This document shows, piece by piece, positions 35,648 through 44,701 of a stretch of 64,000 bases of DNA; the first letter of the stretch is position 1, and every line of letters begins with the position of its first letter. The position numbers and the translations under genes were made by a program. The stretch is taken from the NCBI RefSeq assembly GCF_021117385.1, contig NZ_CP088252.1, forward strand, positions 124,001 to 188,000, given 5' to 3'. The DNA is from Frateuria soli (GTDB lineage Bacteria; Pseudomonadota; Gammaproteobacteria; Xanthomonadales; Rhodanobacteraceae). The notes under the pieces were generated by a model. That model was not told where the DNA came from and did no database searches. It saw nothing but the letters and a program-made list of their open reading frames with translations.

Positions 35648-37473
35648 GGACAGCCTCCGATGCGTTCGAAGTGCAAGTCCTCGTAGTCCGAGCTGAAGTC
35701 GCCCTCGGGATCGAGCTTGGCCATGGTCAACGTGGGCGGCGAGCCGGCGTGCGGATCGAGCCAGGCATCGAGGTCCACCGCCGGGTCGTCCCAATGGACG
35801 AGATAGCGCTTGCCCAGCTGCCTGACCGTCCCGTGCATGTGCGGCGACTTGCGCGAGGCCCATTCGACGCGGTCCCCACGCGGACACAGCGTGATCTCGC
35901 CAAACCATGGGTCGCGGTAGCGGCCGCTCCAGGCGAAGGCGGCCGGCGCGACTGCGGTGGCCGCCGCGGTGTCCGGAGGCCGTGCGGCGGCCGGACGCTG
36001 CGCCGCCTCGCGGTCGAGCGCATCGGCGTACCAGGCGACGTCGTGGTCATCGTCCGGTGCGGTGAAGTGCTTGGTCAGCACCTCGCCCAGCACGGTGCGT
36101 GCATCCTCGGCCTCGCCGTTGATCATGAAAACGAAACCGCTTTTGCGGTCCGGCAGCAGCGCCAGCATCGAGTACATGCCGCCCAGCGTGCCGGTGTGCC
36201 AGACCACCCATTCCCCGTCCACGTCGGCCATGCGCCAGCCGTAGCCATAGGCCATCACGTGGGTGTGGTCCCAGGCGCGGCGCTGCCTGGAGACGGGAAT
36301 GAGCATGTGCGGCGACTGCAGCACCTGGCGCTGGGCGGGGGAGAGCCACTGCAACTGCGCCTGTGTGGGCATCAGCCAGTTCTTCGCCCAGCTCAGCATG
36401 TCGGTGAGGTCGCAGCGGATGCCGCCGGCGGGATCGGAAGTGATCGCCGGAATGGTCGGGCCATCCTGGCGCATGGGCAGGTTATGGCCGTCCTTCTGAT
36501 AGTGCGGCTGCGCCACGTTGCCCACCGCGTCGCGGCTCCAGCGGCCGACCTGGCAACGCGAGAGGCCCAATGGCTCGAACACCTCGCGATGCATCAGCGT
36601 CTCGTACGGCGCGCCGCCGGCGGCCGCCGCGACTTCGCCGGCGACCACGTAGAGCAGGTTGTCGTACTGGTACTGCGAGCGGAAGCTGTAGCCGGACTTG
36701 ATGTAGCGAAGCCCGTGGATGATGTCCTGGCGGGTGAACGCGTTGGGCTCGGGCCACAGCATCAGGTCGCCGCCGCCTTCGGGCAGGCCGCTGGAGTGGG
36801 TGAGCAGGTCGGCCACGCGCATGTGCCTGGTGACCCACGGGTCGGCCATGCGGAAGTCGGGCAGGTAGCGGGTGACCGGGTCGTCCCAGGCGAGCTTGCC
36901 CTGATCGACCAGTCGGCCGAGCAGGGCGGTGGTCATCGCCTTGCTGTTGGAGGCGATCTTGAACAGCGTTTCGGGGGTGACCGGCTGGCCGGAGCCGGCC
37001 ACGGTCTCGCCGCGCGTGGCGGCGTAGACGACCTGGCCGTTCTCGATCACCCCGACCGCGATGCCCGGCAGGTGGTAGCGGGCGACGACGGCGTCGACGA
37101 TGGGGTCGTAGGAAGCCGAAGGAGTGGCGGGGGAGGCGGAGGCGCTGCTCGTCAGGAAGGTGGTGGCGAGCAGGGCGAGTGTGAGGCAGAGGCCTCCCCC
37201 TCTCCCCAGGCAGGGCCGGGGGAGAGGGAGCCAGGAGCGTGTGGCTCCCGCCGATGTTGTCGCCGACGCCTTTGGCCCGGCGAAAGCCTCACACGGCCCG
37301 CGACGGCGTCCAGCTCCCTCTCCCCGGGCCCGGCCGGGGGAGCGGGTTGGGTAGAGATTGAATGCCTCACACGGCCCGCGACGGTGTTCAGCTCCCTCTC
37401 CCCCGGCCCGGCCGGGGGAGAGGGCTGGGGAGAGGGGGAGGCCTTTTGCTGTCACCCCATCAATGCCGTGCAT
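35644..37473 (-). CDS. Beta-lactamase-fold serine hydrolase with repeat-encoded N-terminal extension
   Basis: The enzyme part holds SNSK in LFKIASNSKAMTTAL, YQYDNLLYV as the Tyr motif and WHTGTLGGM as the third motif. A DUF3471-like C-terminal domain (WSGRYRDPWFGEITL) follows. The signal-peptide-like stretch LCLTLALLATTFLTSSASA has no usable start codon before it: the nearest is the ATG at 37473, with an AGGTGG ribosome site, overlapping the dipeptidase end by 14 bases. This gives 609 residues and about 90 extra residues encoded mostly by palindromic repeats. Export may therefore be impaired or a CTG may be used. Likely a D-amino-acid peptidase or esterase. Confidence 0.75.
   Translation of the reverse strand: MHGIDGVTAKGLPLSPALSPGRAGGEGAEHRRGPCEAFNLYPTRSPGRARGEGAGRRRGPCEAFAGPKASATTSAGATRSWLPLPRPCLGRGGGLCLTLALLATTFLTSSASASPATPSASYDPIVDAVVARYHLPGIAVGVIENGQVVYAATRGETVAGSGQPVTPETLFKIASNSKAMTTALLGRLVDQGKLAWDDPVTRYLPDFRMADPWVTRHMRVADLLTHSSGLPEGGGDLMLWPEPNAFTRQDIIHGLRYIKSGYSFRSQYQYDNLLYVVAGEVAAAAGGAPYETLMHREVFEPLGLSRCQVGRWSRDAVGNVAQPHYQKDGHNLPMRQDGPTIPAITSDPAGGIRCDLTDMLSWAKNWLMPTQAQLQWLSPAQRQVLQSPHMLIPVSRQRRAWDHTHVMAYGYGWRMADVDGEWVVWHTGTLGGMYSMLALLPDRKSGFVFMINGEAEDARTVLGEVLTKHFTAPDDDHDVAWYADALDREAAQRPAAARPPDTAAATAVAPAAFAWSGRYRDPWFGEITLCPRGDRVEWASRKSPHMHGTVRQLGKRYLVHWDDPAVDLDAWLDPHAGSPPTLTMAKLDPEGDFSSDYEDLHFERIGGCP
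37191..37440. repeat. Cluster of palindromic repeats with 78-bp tandem copies
   Basis: There are three copies of the C/G-rich family. One at 37191-37230 (CTCCCCCTCTCCCC...GGGGGAGAGGGAG) is followed by two tandem 78-base units, 37286-37363 and 37364-37440, each starting CCTCACACGGCCCGCGACGG and containing CTCCCTCTCCCC with a complementary arm. The unit is 26 codons, so the serine-hydrolase frame is kept. The cluster lies between that gene's likely start codon and its signal peptide. Confidence 0.9.
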
Positions 37474-38668
37474 CGCGTTCCACCTCGCGCCACACGCGCA
37501 GCAGGTTGCCGCCCCAGATCCTGGCGATGTCGGCATCGCTGAAGCCGGCACGGCGCAGCGCGGCGGTGACGTTGCGGGTCTCGCTGGCGTCCTTCCAGCC
37601 GGTGATGCCGCCGCCGCCGTCGAAGTCCGAGGCGATGCCGACGTGGTCGATGCCGGCGACGTCGGCGATGTGGCGGATCTGCTTCACGTAGTCGTCGACC
37701 GTGGGCAGCGGGAACTTCTGCTGGATCTTCGCCATGCCCGCGGCCATCGCGGGCAGGTAGTCGTGCTTGTCGCTGTCGTATTCCTTGTCGCCAGCCTGAT
37801 GCGCGACTTCGGCCTGCAACTTCTTCTCGGCCGCCTCGCGGCCCGGGTCGTACTTGAGGAATTCCTTGTAGGCCACCGCCTGGACCACGCCGCCCTTGGC
37901 GGCGATGGCGCGCAGCAGGTCGTCGGGCAGGTTGCGCGGGTGGTCGAGCAAGGCACGGGCGCCGGAGTGCGAGGCGATGACCGGCGCCGTCGACACCGCC
38001 AGTACATCACGCACGCAGGCGTCGGAGGCGTGCGAGACATCCACCATCATGCCCAGCGCGTTCGCGCGCGCGACCACCTGGCGGCCGAAGTCGGTCATGC
38101 CGTGGTCGCCGGCACCGTTCATCGCGGGCTCGCCGTGGTCGGTGTCGGGCATCGAACTGGTGCACAGGTCGTTGTTGCCCACGTGCACCAGGCCCACATA
38201 GCGCGCGCCGCGATCGTAGGCGGCATCCAGCCGGTGCAGGTCATGGCCGAGCGAATAGGCGTTCTCGATGCCGATCATCGCCGAGAGCAGGCCTGCCTTG
38301 CGGTTGGCCAGCGCCTGTTCCGGCGAGGTGGCCGCGCGAATGCGGTCCGGGTACAGCATCAGCATGCGGCCGATCGCCTCGTACTTCCGCTCGGCCTGCT
38401 CGACCGCCCTGGCGTAGCCGGCGGCATCGAGCTTGTGCTGCGGCACCCAGACCACGAAGAAGGCGGCATCCAGGCCGCCGCGCCGCATCTTGCCGAGGTC
38501 CACCAGCAGCGGCGTGTCCTTGCCGACGTCGAAGCGCGGCTCGCGCATGTAGGTGAACGGGATATCGACGTGGGTGTCGATGGTGATCGGCGGGTCCTGC
38601 CGTGCCTGTGCGGGCAGCGCGGCGGCGAGCGGCAGGGCGAGCAGGGCAAGGCGGGCGAATTTACGCAT
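37460..38668 (-). CDS. Membrane dipeptidase (M19 family)
   Basis: A zinc-dependent renal-dipeptidase-type enzyme of 402 residues, which hydrolyses dipeptides including those with a C-terminal D-residue. A signal peptide (FARLALLALPLAAALPAQA) suggests the periplasm. Metal ligands are DTHVDIPF (His-x-Asp), GIENAYSLG (Glu), DVSHASD and IASHSGAR (His), with GIASDFDGGGG near the end. An insertion (about 265-305, GREAAEKKLQAEVAHQAG) is charged and helical. It lies 15 bases after lysA and overlaps the next gene, so it is part of one leftward operon. Confidence 0.92.
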   Translation of the reverse strand: MRKFARLALLALPLAAALPAQARQDPPITIDTHVDIPFTYMREPRFDVGKDTPLLVDLGKMRRGGLDAAFFVVWVPQHKLDAAGYARAVEQAERKYEAIGRMLMLYPDRIRAATSPEQALANRKAGLLSAMIGIENAYSLGHDLHRLDAAYDRGARYVGLVHVGNNDLCTSSMPDTDHGEPAMNGAGDHGMTDFGRQVVARANALGMMVDVSHASDACVRDVLAVSTAPVIASHSGARALLDHPRNLPDDLLRAIAAKGGVVQAVAYKEFLKYDPGREAAEKKLQAEVAHQAGDKEYDSDKHDYLPAMAAGMAKIQQKFPLPTVDDYVKQIRHIADVAGIDHVGIASDFDGGGGITGWKDASETRNVTAALRRAGFSDADIARIWGGNLLRVWREVERDARH

Positions 38669-38683
38669 CGGCGGCGGATGTCC

Positions 38684-39982
38684 TCATGGGGTGGCCCAAT
38701 CCTGCGCCGACTGCTCGCCGGCGACCATCTCCTCCAGCGTCTGGCGGCGACGGATGACGGCATAGCGGCCATCGTCGAGCAGCACTTCGGCGGCGAGCGG
38801 GCGCGAGTTGTAGGTGGAGGCCATCGATGCGCCGTAGGCACCGGTGCCCTGGATGGCCAGCAGGTCGCCGGCCGCGCACTCGGGCAGCACGCGGGCGCGG
38901 GCGAAGGTGTCGCCGGTCTCGCAGACCGGGCCGACCACGTCGTAGGTGGCCAGCGGCCGCGGCTGCGGCGCGACCGGCACGATGTCGTGCCAGGCGTCGT
39001 ACAGGCTGGGCCGCTGCAGGTCGTTCATGGCCGCGTCCAGCACCAGGAAACGCCGCTCGTTGCCCTCCTTGATGCGCAGCACCCGGGTCAGCAGCACGCC
39101 CGCCTCGGCCACCAGGTAGCGGCCGGGTTCCAGCAGTAACCGGCCGTCGAAGCCGGCCAGTGCCTCGCGGATCACGTCGGCATAGTCGGCAGCGGCGACC
39201 GGCCGGTCGTGGCCTGCCCGGTAGCGCACGCCCAGGCCGCCACCCACGTCGATGCTGGCGACCGGGTGGCCGGCCTGGACCAGTTCACGCCAGAACGCGG
39301 CGACGCGCTGCAGCGCCAGCCGGACGGGCGTCAGGTCGAGGATCTGCGAGCCGATGTGCACGTGCAGGCCATCGAGGCGAACGTGCGAGAGCTGCCGCCG
39401 CTGGTCGAACCAGCGGCGCGCCTCGGTGATGCTCACGCCGAACTTGTTCTCGGCGCGGCCGGTGGAAATCTTGGCGTGGGTCAGCGCATCGACGTCGGGG
39501 TTGATCCGCACCGCGGCGCTCGCCACCACGCGGCGCGCCATGGCCACGCGCTCGATGGCGTGCAGCTCGTCCAGCGACTCGACGTTGAAGCGGGCGATGC
39601 CCGCGGCGAGCGCGGCATCGATCTCCCCATCGGTCTTGCCCACGCCGGAGAAAACCATGCGGCCGGCCGGGATGCCGGCTGCCAGCGCGCGCTGCAGTTC
39701 GCCGGCCGAGACGATGTCCGCGCCCAGTCCGGCGGCGGACATCAGTTCGAGGATGGCGCGGTTGGAGTTGGCCTTGACCGCGTAGCAGATGGTGGCGTCC
39801 AGGCCATGCAGGGCGGCCTGGAGTTCGCCGATCCGGCGGCGGATCGCGTTGGCCGAGTAGGCGTAAAGCGGCGTGCCCAGCCGCGCGGCAAGCGCGTGCA
39901 GGTCCACGCCATCGAAGGTCGGTTGCGGACCGGGCACGGTAGCGGTCTCGTCGTGCCGGGATGGAGCGGTCGTCGGGGTCAT
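38684..39982 (-). CDS. lysA: Diaminopimelate decarboxylase
   Basis: A PLP enzyme that decarboxylates meso-DAP to lysine, 432 residues. The PLP lysine lies in CYAVKANSN, the substrate-side HVHIGSQI and the glycine loop DVGGGLGVRY follow, EPGRYLV binds phosphate and the catalytic Cys lies in VGPVCETGDTF. It looks like a standard LysA, but its neighbours are all peptide scavenging enzymes, so it may serve to use DAP freed from peptidoglycan. An intrinsic terminator ends 9 bases upstream of its ATG, so expression would need readthrough from the TonB gene or another start. Confidence 0.92.
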   Translation of the reverse strand: MTPTTAPSRHDETATVPGPQPTFDGVDLHALAARLGTPLYAYSANAIRRRIGELQAALHGLDATICYAVKANSNRAILELMSAAGLGADIVSAGELQRALAAGIPAGRMVFSGVGKTDGEIDAALAAGIARFNVESLDELHAIERVAMARRVVASAAVRINPDVDALTHAKISTGRAENKFGVSITEARRWFDQRRQLSHVRLDGLHVHIGSQILDLTPVRLALQRVAAFWRELVQAGHPVASIDVGGGLGVRYRAGHDRPVAAADYADVIREALAGFDGRLLLEPGRYLVAEAGVLLTRVLRIKEGNERRFLVLDAAMNDLQRPSLYDAWHDIVPVAPQPRPLATYDVVGPVCETGDTFARARVLPECAAGDLLAIQGTGAYGASMASTYNSRPLAAEVLLDDGRYAVIRRRQTLEEMVAGEQSAQDWATP

Positions 39983-39991
39983 GCGGAGCCC

Positions 39992-40022
39992 AAAAAAGAC
40001 GGCCCGCGATTGACCGCGGGCC
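39992..40022 (-). terminator. Intrinsic terminator between TonB receptor gene and lysA
   Basis: On the minus strand an 8-bp G/C stem (GGCCCGCG / CGCGGGCC, loop GTCAAT) is followed by TCTTTTTTGG. It begins 18 bases after the receptor stop and its T-run ends just before the lysA ATG. It should reduce lysA and downstream transcription relative to the receptor. Confidence 0.88.
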
Positions 40023-40040
40023 GCCAGGCGGGGAGGTGCC

Positions 40041-43000
40041 TTAGAAGTTCACGCTCACGGTCAGCTGCGTGAAGCGCGGCGACTGGAAGCCGATCGGCAA
40101 CTTGAAGGTGGAGTCGGTTTCGTTGGAGATCGCGCTCTGCAGGTCCTGATTCACCTGCACCGTGCGCTGCTGGTTGAGCAGGTTGTACACGGCCAGCTTC
40201 ACCCGCAGGTCGCCGCCGCCCTGGAAGGGCAGGATGTAGCTCAGGCTGGCGTCGAGGGTGTAGGTCCACGGCAGGCGGCCGTAGGCGCCGCGTGCCGAAT
40301 GCTGGTACACGCGTTCGGCCGAGTTGTCCGACTCGCAGTTCTCCACGCAGATGTAGTAGCTGTGGTAGTTGCTCGCGTCGTACGGATTGCCCACGCCGAA
40401 ACCGGTGATCGGACCGCCGGAGTGGACGTCCGCGTTGGCGCCGACCTGCCAGTGCGGGGTGATCGCGTAGGTGCCGCGCAGCTTCAGCTGGTGGCGGCGG
40501 TCGTTGGGCAGGTAGCCGTTGCCGCCGAAGTTCACCCACGGATCGTCGAAGTTCTCGGTGCGGCCGGTGTCGTCGAAGTTGGTGTCGGAGTTGACCGGGC
40601 CCTCGGCGTTGCCGCGGTTCCATGCCAGCACGTAGGAGGCGTTGAACGCCCACTTCTCGTCCCAGGCGCGGTCGAGCTGGAACTCCAGCGCGGTGTAGGT
40701 GCGCTTGGGCTTCACCCAGCCGCGCTGGCCGATGTAGGTCATGATGGGATCGCCGTCGGCATCCACGCCGTCCTGGCGGTACATCGCCCAGCCTTCCTTG
40801 GAGGTGTCGACGGTCAGGTAGCCGTCGGCGTCGCCGTCGCAATTGGTATCGCCCCAGACGGTGACCTTCTTGCCCGGGTTGGCCATCACCCAGCCGACGT
40901 AGCCGTCCTCGCCGCACTGTGCGGTGGCGCTGATCTCCATGTCGTCGATCGCGTTGTGCAGCTTGCGGTAAGTGGCGCTGACGCCCCACGACCAGCTGTT
41001 GTCGATCATCTGCTGGAAGCCCAGGATCGCCTCGTCCTGGTAGACCGGATCCATGTCATGGTCGACCTCCGAACGCAGGTCGCCCACCGTGCCGTCACCC
41101 TGCGAGGTGTCGGTGTGGCTGCCCGGCAGCGGGTCGCCCACGATCGGCATGGCGTACTGGAAGCCGTTGATCTCCTGCGTCTGCCAGCCGAGGAAGCGGT
41201 GCGAGGACCGTTCGTCGAGCAGGCCGCCGGCCTGCTTGATGTTGATCACGTTGGCTACCGGCAGGTAGTAGCGGCCCAGGTTGCCGAACAGCTTGGTGGT
41301 GCCATCGCCCTTCATGTCCCAGGAGAAACCCAGGCGCGGGGCGATCTGCCGGTCCATCTTGATGTAGCTGCGGCCCTCGGCATCCTGGTTGTCGAAGCTG
41401 TCGTTGCGCAGGCCGCCGTTGAGCACCAGGTTCGGCGTGATCTGCCAGTTGTCCTCGATGTACCAGGCGGCGTTCTTGGTTTCGAAGGTGCCGCCGATCT
41501 CGTAGCGGCGCACGCGCACCCAGGCGGTATCGCCCGTCGGGACGCGGCCGCCGCCGTTGGAGTTGGGCACCTGGCCGCCGTCGGGAACGGCGTAGACGTT
41601 GTAGTAGTAGCCGCCCGGACCGGGGTAGTGGCGGTCGTAGTCGGACGTGTCGACCTCGTGGTCGTAGCCGAAGCGCAGCAGGTGGTCGCCGAGCGTCCAC
41701 TCGAAGTCGGCGCGCGCCTGCTTGCGGGTGTCCTCGCGGGAGATCACCGAAGAGCTGGTCGTGCAGCCCAGCGGCAGGTCGCTTGCCGGCAGCGGCACGC
41801 CGGCGCTCACGGCCACGCGGTTGCACTCGTTGTCCAGCTGCGAGCTGACGTCCGCCTGGCGCTGGTTGCGGCCGTACATCAGCTTCATCGACAGGTCGTT
41901 GGTCAGGTAGCTGGTCCAGGTCAGCGCCCAGTTGCGGCCACCGGTGTTGGTGTAAACCTCGTTGGTCTTGGCGATGCGCGTGTCGGTGTCGTAGTCGTAG
42001 CTGTAGACGTCGCCGGTATCCTTGTTCTTGTCGGAGAACGCCATCAGCGACAGCGTGTTGTTGTCGGTGATGTTCCAGTCGATGGTGCCGCCCCAGAAGC
42101 CCTGGTTGGCGCTGTGGTCGGTCATCGTGGTGCCGACATTGTCGGTGTTGTGCGGGCTGGCGCCGCGCGCCTCGTACATGGCGAAGAAGAACAGCTTGTC
42201 CTTCACGATCGGGCCGGACGCCCACACGTTGGTCTTGATCAGCGAGTCCTGGTCACGGCTGGAGGTGTAGTAGCGCTCGCCGTCGAAGTAGTAGTCGTGG
42301 CCGCGCGAATGCCAGTTGCCCGGCTCCATGGTGATCTCGGCGCCGCCCTTGAACTCGTTAGTGCCCGAGCGCGCCACCGCGTTGACCACGCCGCCGGTGG
42401 TGCGGCCGAACTCCACCGAGTAGCCGCCGGTCTTGACCTGGAACTGGTCGTAGAAGGCGAACGGCGCCTCGGAGAAACCGTTGCGGTTGTAGAAGTCGGT
42501 GACGTTGAGGCCGTTGACGTAGAACGCGTTCTCGGCGATCGACGAGCCGCCGAAGGAGATGCCGCCGAAGCCGGCGTTGCCCTTGACCACGCCCGGCGCG
42601 AGCAGCGCCACCGAGCTGACGTTCTGGTCGACCGGCAGGCGCACCAGGTCGGCGCGCGAGACGATCGTCGCCGACTCGGTCGAGCTGACGTCGATCACCG
42701 GCAGCACCGAGCTGGTGACGTTGATCGTGGACAGGTTGGTCGCGTCGACCGCGCCCAGGTCCACCGTGGTGGTCGTGCCCAGGGCGACGGTGACATTGCG
42801 GGTCGGGCCGACGGGCTCGCCGCCGCTGGTCGCGGTGATGGTGTACTGGCCGACCGGCAGGAACGGGAAGCGGTAACTGCCGTCGCTGTCGGCGACGATG
42901 GTGCGGGTGAAGCCGGTGTCCGGGTTGGTCACGGTCACCGTGGCGCCGGCCTGCGTACGGCCGGCCACCGAACCGTCGGTATTGGCCGCGTGTGCCTGCG

Positions 43001-43079
43001 GCGCGCCGAAGGCGGCGAGCGCCAGTCCGAGTGCCGTGCCAAGCACGGTCCTGCGCATGTTCCAAACCTTGCTGCTCAT
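40041..43079 (-). CDS. Oar-like TonB-dependent outer-membrane receptor
   Basis: A large 1012-residue receptor. A signal peptide (LGTALGLALAAFGAPQAHA) is followed by a carboxypeptidase-regulatory-like beta-sandwich (about 40-110, GSYRFPFLPVGQYTITA), then a plug with VGRTTGGVVNAVARSGTNEF-like signature (read GGYSVEFGRTTGGVVNA), then a 22-strand-type barrel ending in the aromatic VSVNF. This OmpA-related/Oar architecture is common in Xanthomonads and imports peptides or other large ligands. Asp/Asn-rich DADGDP and DTNCDGDADG loops could bind Ca2+. Its place between transglutaminase and lysA suggests a peptide ligand. Confidence 0.93.
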   Translation of the reverse strand: MSSKVWNMRRTVLGTALGLALAAFGAPQAHAANTDGSVAGRTQAGATVTVTNPDTGFTRTIVADSDGSYRFPFLPVGQYTITATSGGEPVGPTRNVTVALGTTTTVDLGAVDATNLSTINVTSSVLPVIDVSSTESATIVSRADLVRLPVDQNVSSVALLAPGVVKGNAGFGGISFGGSSIAENAFYVNGLNVTDFYNRNGFSEAPFAFYDQFQVKTGGYSVEFGRTTGGVVNAVARSGTNEFKGGAEITMEPGNWHSRGHDYYFDGERYYTSSRDQDSLIKTNVWASGPIVKDKLFFFAMYEARGASPHNTDNVGTTMTDHSANQGFWGGTIDWNITDNNTLSLMAFSDKNKDTGDVYSYDYDTDTRIAKTNEVYTNTGGRNWALTWTSYLTNDLSMKLMYGRNQRQADVSSQLDNECNRVAVSAGVPLPASDLPLGCTTSSSVISREDTRKQARADFEWTLGDHLLRFGYDHEVDTSDYDRHYPGPGGYYYNVYAVPDGGQVPNSNGGGRVPTGDTAWVRVRRYEIGGTFETKNAAWYIEDNWQITPNLVLNGGLRNDSFDNQDAEGRSYIKMDRQIAPRLGFSWDMKGDGTTKLFGNLGRYYLPVANVINIKQAGGLLDERSSHRFLGWQTQEINGFQYAMPIVGDPLPGSHTDTSQGDGTVGDLRSEVDHDMDPVYQDEAILGFQQMIDNSWSWGVSATYRKLHNAIDDMEISATAQCGEDGYVGWVMANPGKKVTVWGDTNCDGDADGYLTVDTSKEGWAMYRQDGVDADGDPIMTYIGQRGWVKPKRTYTALEFQLDRAWDEKWAFNASYVLAWNRGNAEGPVNSDTNFDDTGRTENFDDPWVNFGGNGYLPNDRRHQLKLRGTYAITPHWQVGANADVHSGGPITGFGVGNPYDASNYHSYYICVENCESDNSAERVYQHSARGAYGRLPWTYTLDASLSYILPFQGGGDLRVKLAVYNLLNQQRTVQVNQDLQSAISNETDSTFKLPIGFQSPRFTQLTVSVNF

Positions 43080-43128
43080 GTCCCCTTACTCCCCTCGACG
43101 CCGGGTCGATGTCAGATGAACTTGTTGG

Positions 43129-44634
43129 TTACTTGTCGTTGCGTCCGTGCAGGAACTGCCAGTCGAAGTGGTAATCCCACTTGTCGAAATAGAGGTTGCC
43201 ACCGCGCCACTCGACCTCGCCGCGCTGCGAGTCGACCGTCTCGGAGCGCGGGAATTGCTTGGCCGGAATGAACGGGCGGCTGTAGTCGTCGTTGAACGCG
43301 ATGCGGTAGGCGTCCAGGCCGCCCACGTAGAACCAGCGCAGGCGCGGGTCGTCCCCGGCCTTCGGCTCGAGCTGGCCGAAGGTCACGTCCACCGGCACCC
43401 AGCCGTAGGGGGCGAGGTAGAGCTGGCCCCAGTCGTGGATGTTGTCGTAGTCGCCGTCGGAGAACATCCAGCCGGATTGCCAGCGCGCCGGGATGCCGTT
43501 GAGGCGCAGCAGCGTGAGCAGCAGCATCGTCTGCTCGCCGCAGTCGCCGTGGCCGGCGTGCAGCGTGTAGTCGCTGATGTTGCTGATGGTGGAGTACTCG
43601 CGTGCGCCGGCCCACGGGACCTGGTCCACGGCGGCGAACAGCTTCTGCGCGATGCGGTAGGGGTTTTTCTCGTCGCCCACCACCTTGCGCGAGAACGCGC
43701 GCAGGTCGTCGGTGAAGACGATGTGCGGCGCGCGCTCCTCGACGAAGGGCTTCAGTGCCGGCGTGATCGCCGTGCGCACCACCCTGGCCGGGTCGATCGC
43801 ATGGGATTGCGCGCGCAGGGTGAGCTCGTAGGTGAGCTTGAACACGGTCGGCTGGCCGGCCTGCGCCGGCGCCTCCAGGTATGCGGTGCGCTGCAGCGTG
43901 TCCACCGGCGCGATACGCGCCCCGGCCGGCTGGCTGGCGACGAGGCGGATGTCGTCCTGCTGGCCGGGGATCGCGCGCGGGTAGGGGATCCATGCCTTGA
44001 CCGTTTCGCCGGCCGGTACCGCATTGGCGTCCACCGTTACGGTCTGGGTCACGCGCACGCGCATCGGCAGCACGCCGGCGGTCCCGGTGGCGAGCGCTTC
44101 GCGGAAGACGGCGCGGTGGTGGTCGTTGAGCGTTTCGTTCGGGCCGTCGGCGATCGGCGTCTGTACCGCGCGGCGCGCGCGGGCCTCGGCGCTCAGGCGA
44201 TAGAGATTGGACGGCGCGCGGTTGAAGTAGAGGGTGCGTCCGTCGATCACCATGTGTTCGAGCAGGCCGGCCTTGTCCCAGCGCGCGAATTCGGCGTCGG
44301 TGAGGTCGGGGATCTGCTTGCGGATGCGTGCCTTCGCGTCGTCCGCGGTGAGCGTGAAGTCGAGCAGGATGCGATGCATGCGCTCGCGCTGGAACTCGAG
44401 CGCCTCGCGCGCCCCGGTGGTGAGGCCTGGCTTCGCCAGCGCCGCATCGATCGCCTGGCGCGCGGCGGCAAAATGGCCCTGGTCGATCTGCGCCACGATG
44501 GCGGGCGGCCCGGGCGGCGGCAGGCTGGCGAGCGCCGGCGCGGCGCAGAAGAACATTCCGGCCAGGGCGGCGTACGCCAGCGCGCGCCGGCGCGTCGGCT
44601 CGTGTTTGCCTTGCTTCGCTGGCACCCTCGTCAT
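43129..44634 (-). CDS. Secreted transglutaminase-like cysteine protease-fold protein
   Basis: The 501-residue protein has a signal peptide (LAYAALAGMFFCAAPALA). The catalytic triad of the transglutaminase-like (Transglut_core) fold is visible: Cys in HGDCGEQTMLLL, His in IHDWGQLYLAP, Asp in VPVDVTFGQLE. Such proteins often are peptidases or amidases rather than cross-linkers. ATG at 44634 is chosen because it directly precedes the signal peptide; the longer frame upstream runs into the divergent promoter. First gene of the leftward block; the TonB receptor follows after 49 bases. Confidence 0.85.
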   Translation of the reverse strand: MTRVPAKQGKHEPTRRRALAYAALAGMFFCAAPALASLPPPGPPAIVAQIDQGHFAAARQAIDAALAKPGLTTGAREALEFQRERMHRILLDFTLTADDAKARIRKQIPDLTDAEFARWDKAGLLEHMVIDGRTLYFNRAPSNLYRLSAEARARRAVQTPIADGPNETLNDHHRAVFREALATGTAGVLPMRVRVTQTVTVDANAVPAGETVKAWIPYPRAIPGQQDDIRLVASQPAGARIAPVDTLQRTAYLEAPAQAGQPTVFKLTYELTLRAQSHAIDPARVVRTAITPALKPFVEERAPHIVFTDDLRAFSRKVVGDEKNPYRIAQKLFAAVDQVPWAGAREYSTISNISDYTLHAGHGDCGEQTMLLLTLLRLNGIPARWQSGWMFSDGDYDNIHDWGQLYLAPYGWVPVDVTFGQLEPKAGDDPRLRWFYVGGLDAYRIAFNDDYSRPFIPAKQFPRSETVDSQRGEVEWRGGNLYFDKWDYHFDWQFLHGRNDK

Positions 44635-44668
44635 TGCACAACGCCCCCGCCAGTTGGCATCAAGGCCT

Positions 44669-44697
44669 TGTGTAACACGCTTGCAAAAGGCGGTCAA
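44669..44697 (-). promoter_or_regulatory. Candidate sigma70 promoter for the leftward block
   Basis: On the minus strand TTGACC (44697-44692) is followed after 17 bases by TACACA (44674-44669), about 35 bases before the transglutaminase ATG. The -35 is good and the -10 weak. On the plus strand TTGCAA (44681-44686) with TATGCT after 16 bases could serve the DUF819 gene. Confidence 0.45.
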
Positions 44698-44701
44698 TAA
44701 T

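Noticed and set aside
33713-37473. Beta-lactamase resistance genes
   Set aside because: Both serine hydrolases are of the broad class C/DD-peptidase family, and their neighbours are peptide and D-amino-acid enzymes. Resistance is not supported.
40299-43271. A 990-codon open frame antisense to the TonB receptor
   Set aside because: It is a Val/Ala/Asp/Gly-rich shadow of the receptor gene, with no recognisable motif. The minus-strand frame has signal peptide, plug and C-terminal Phe.
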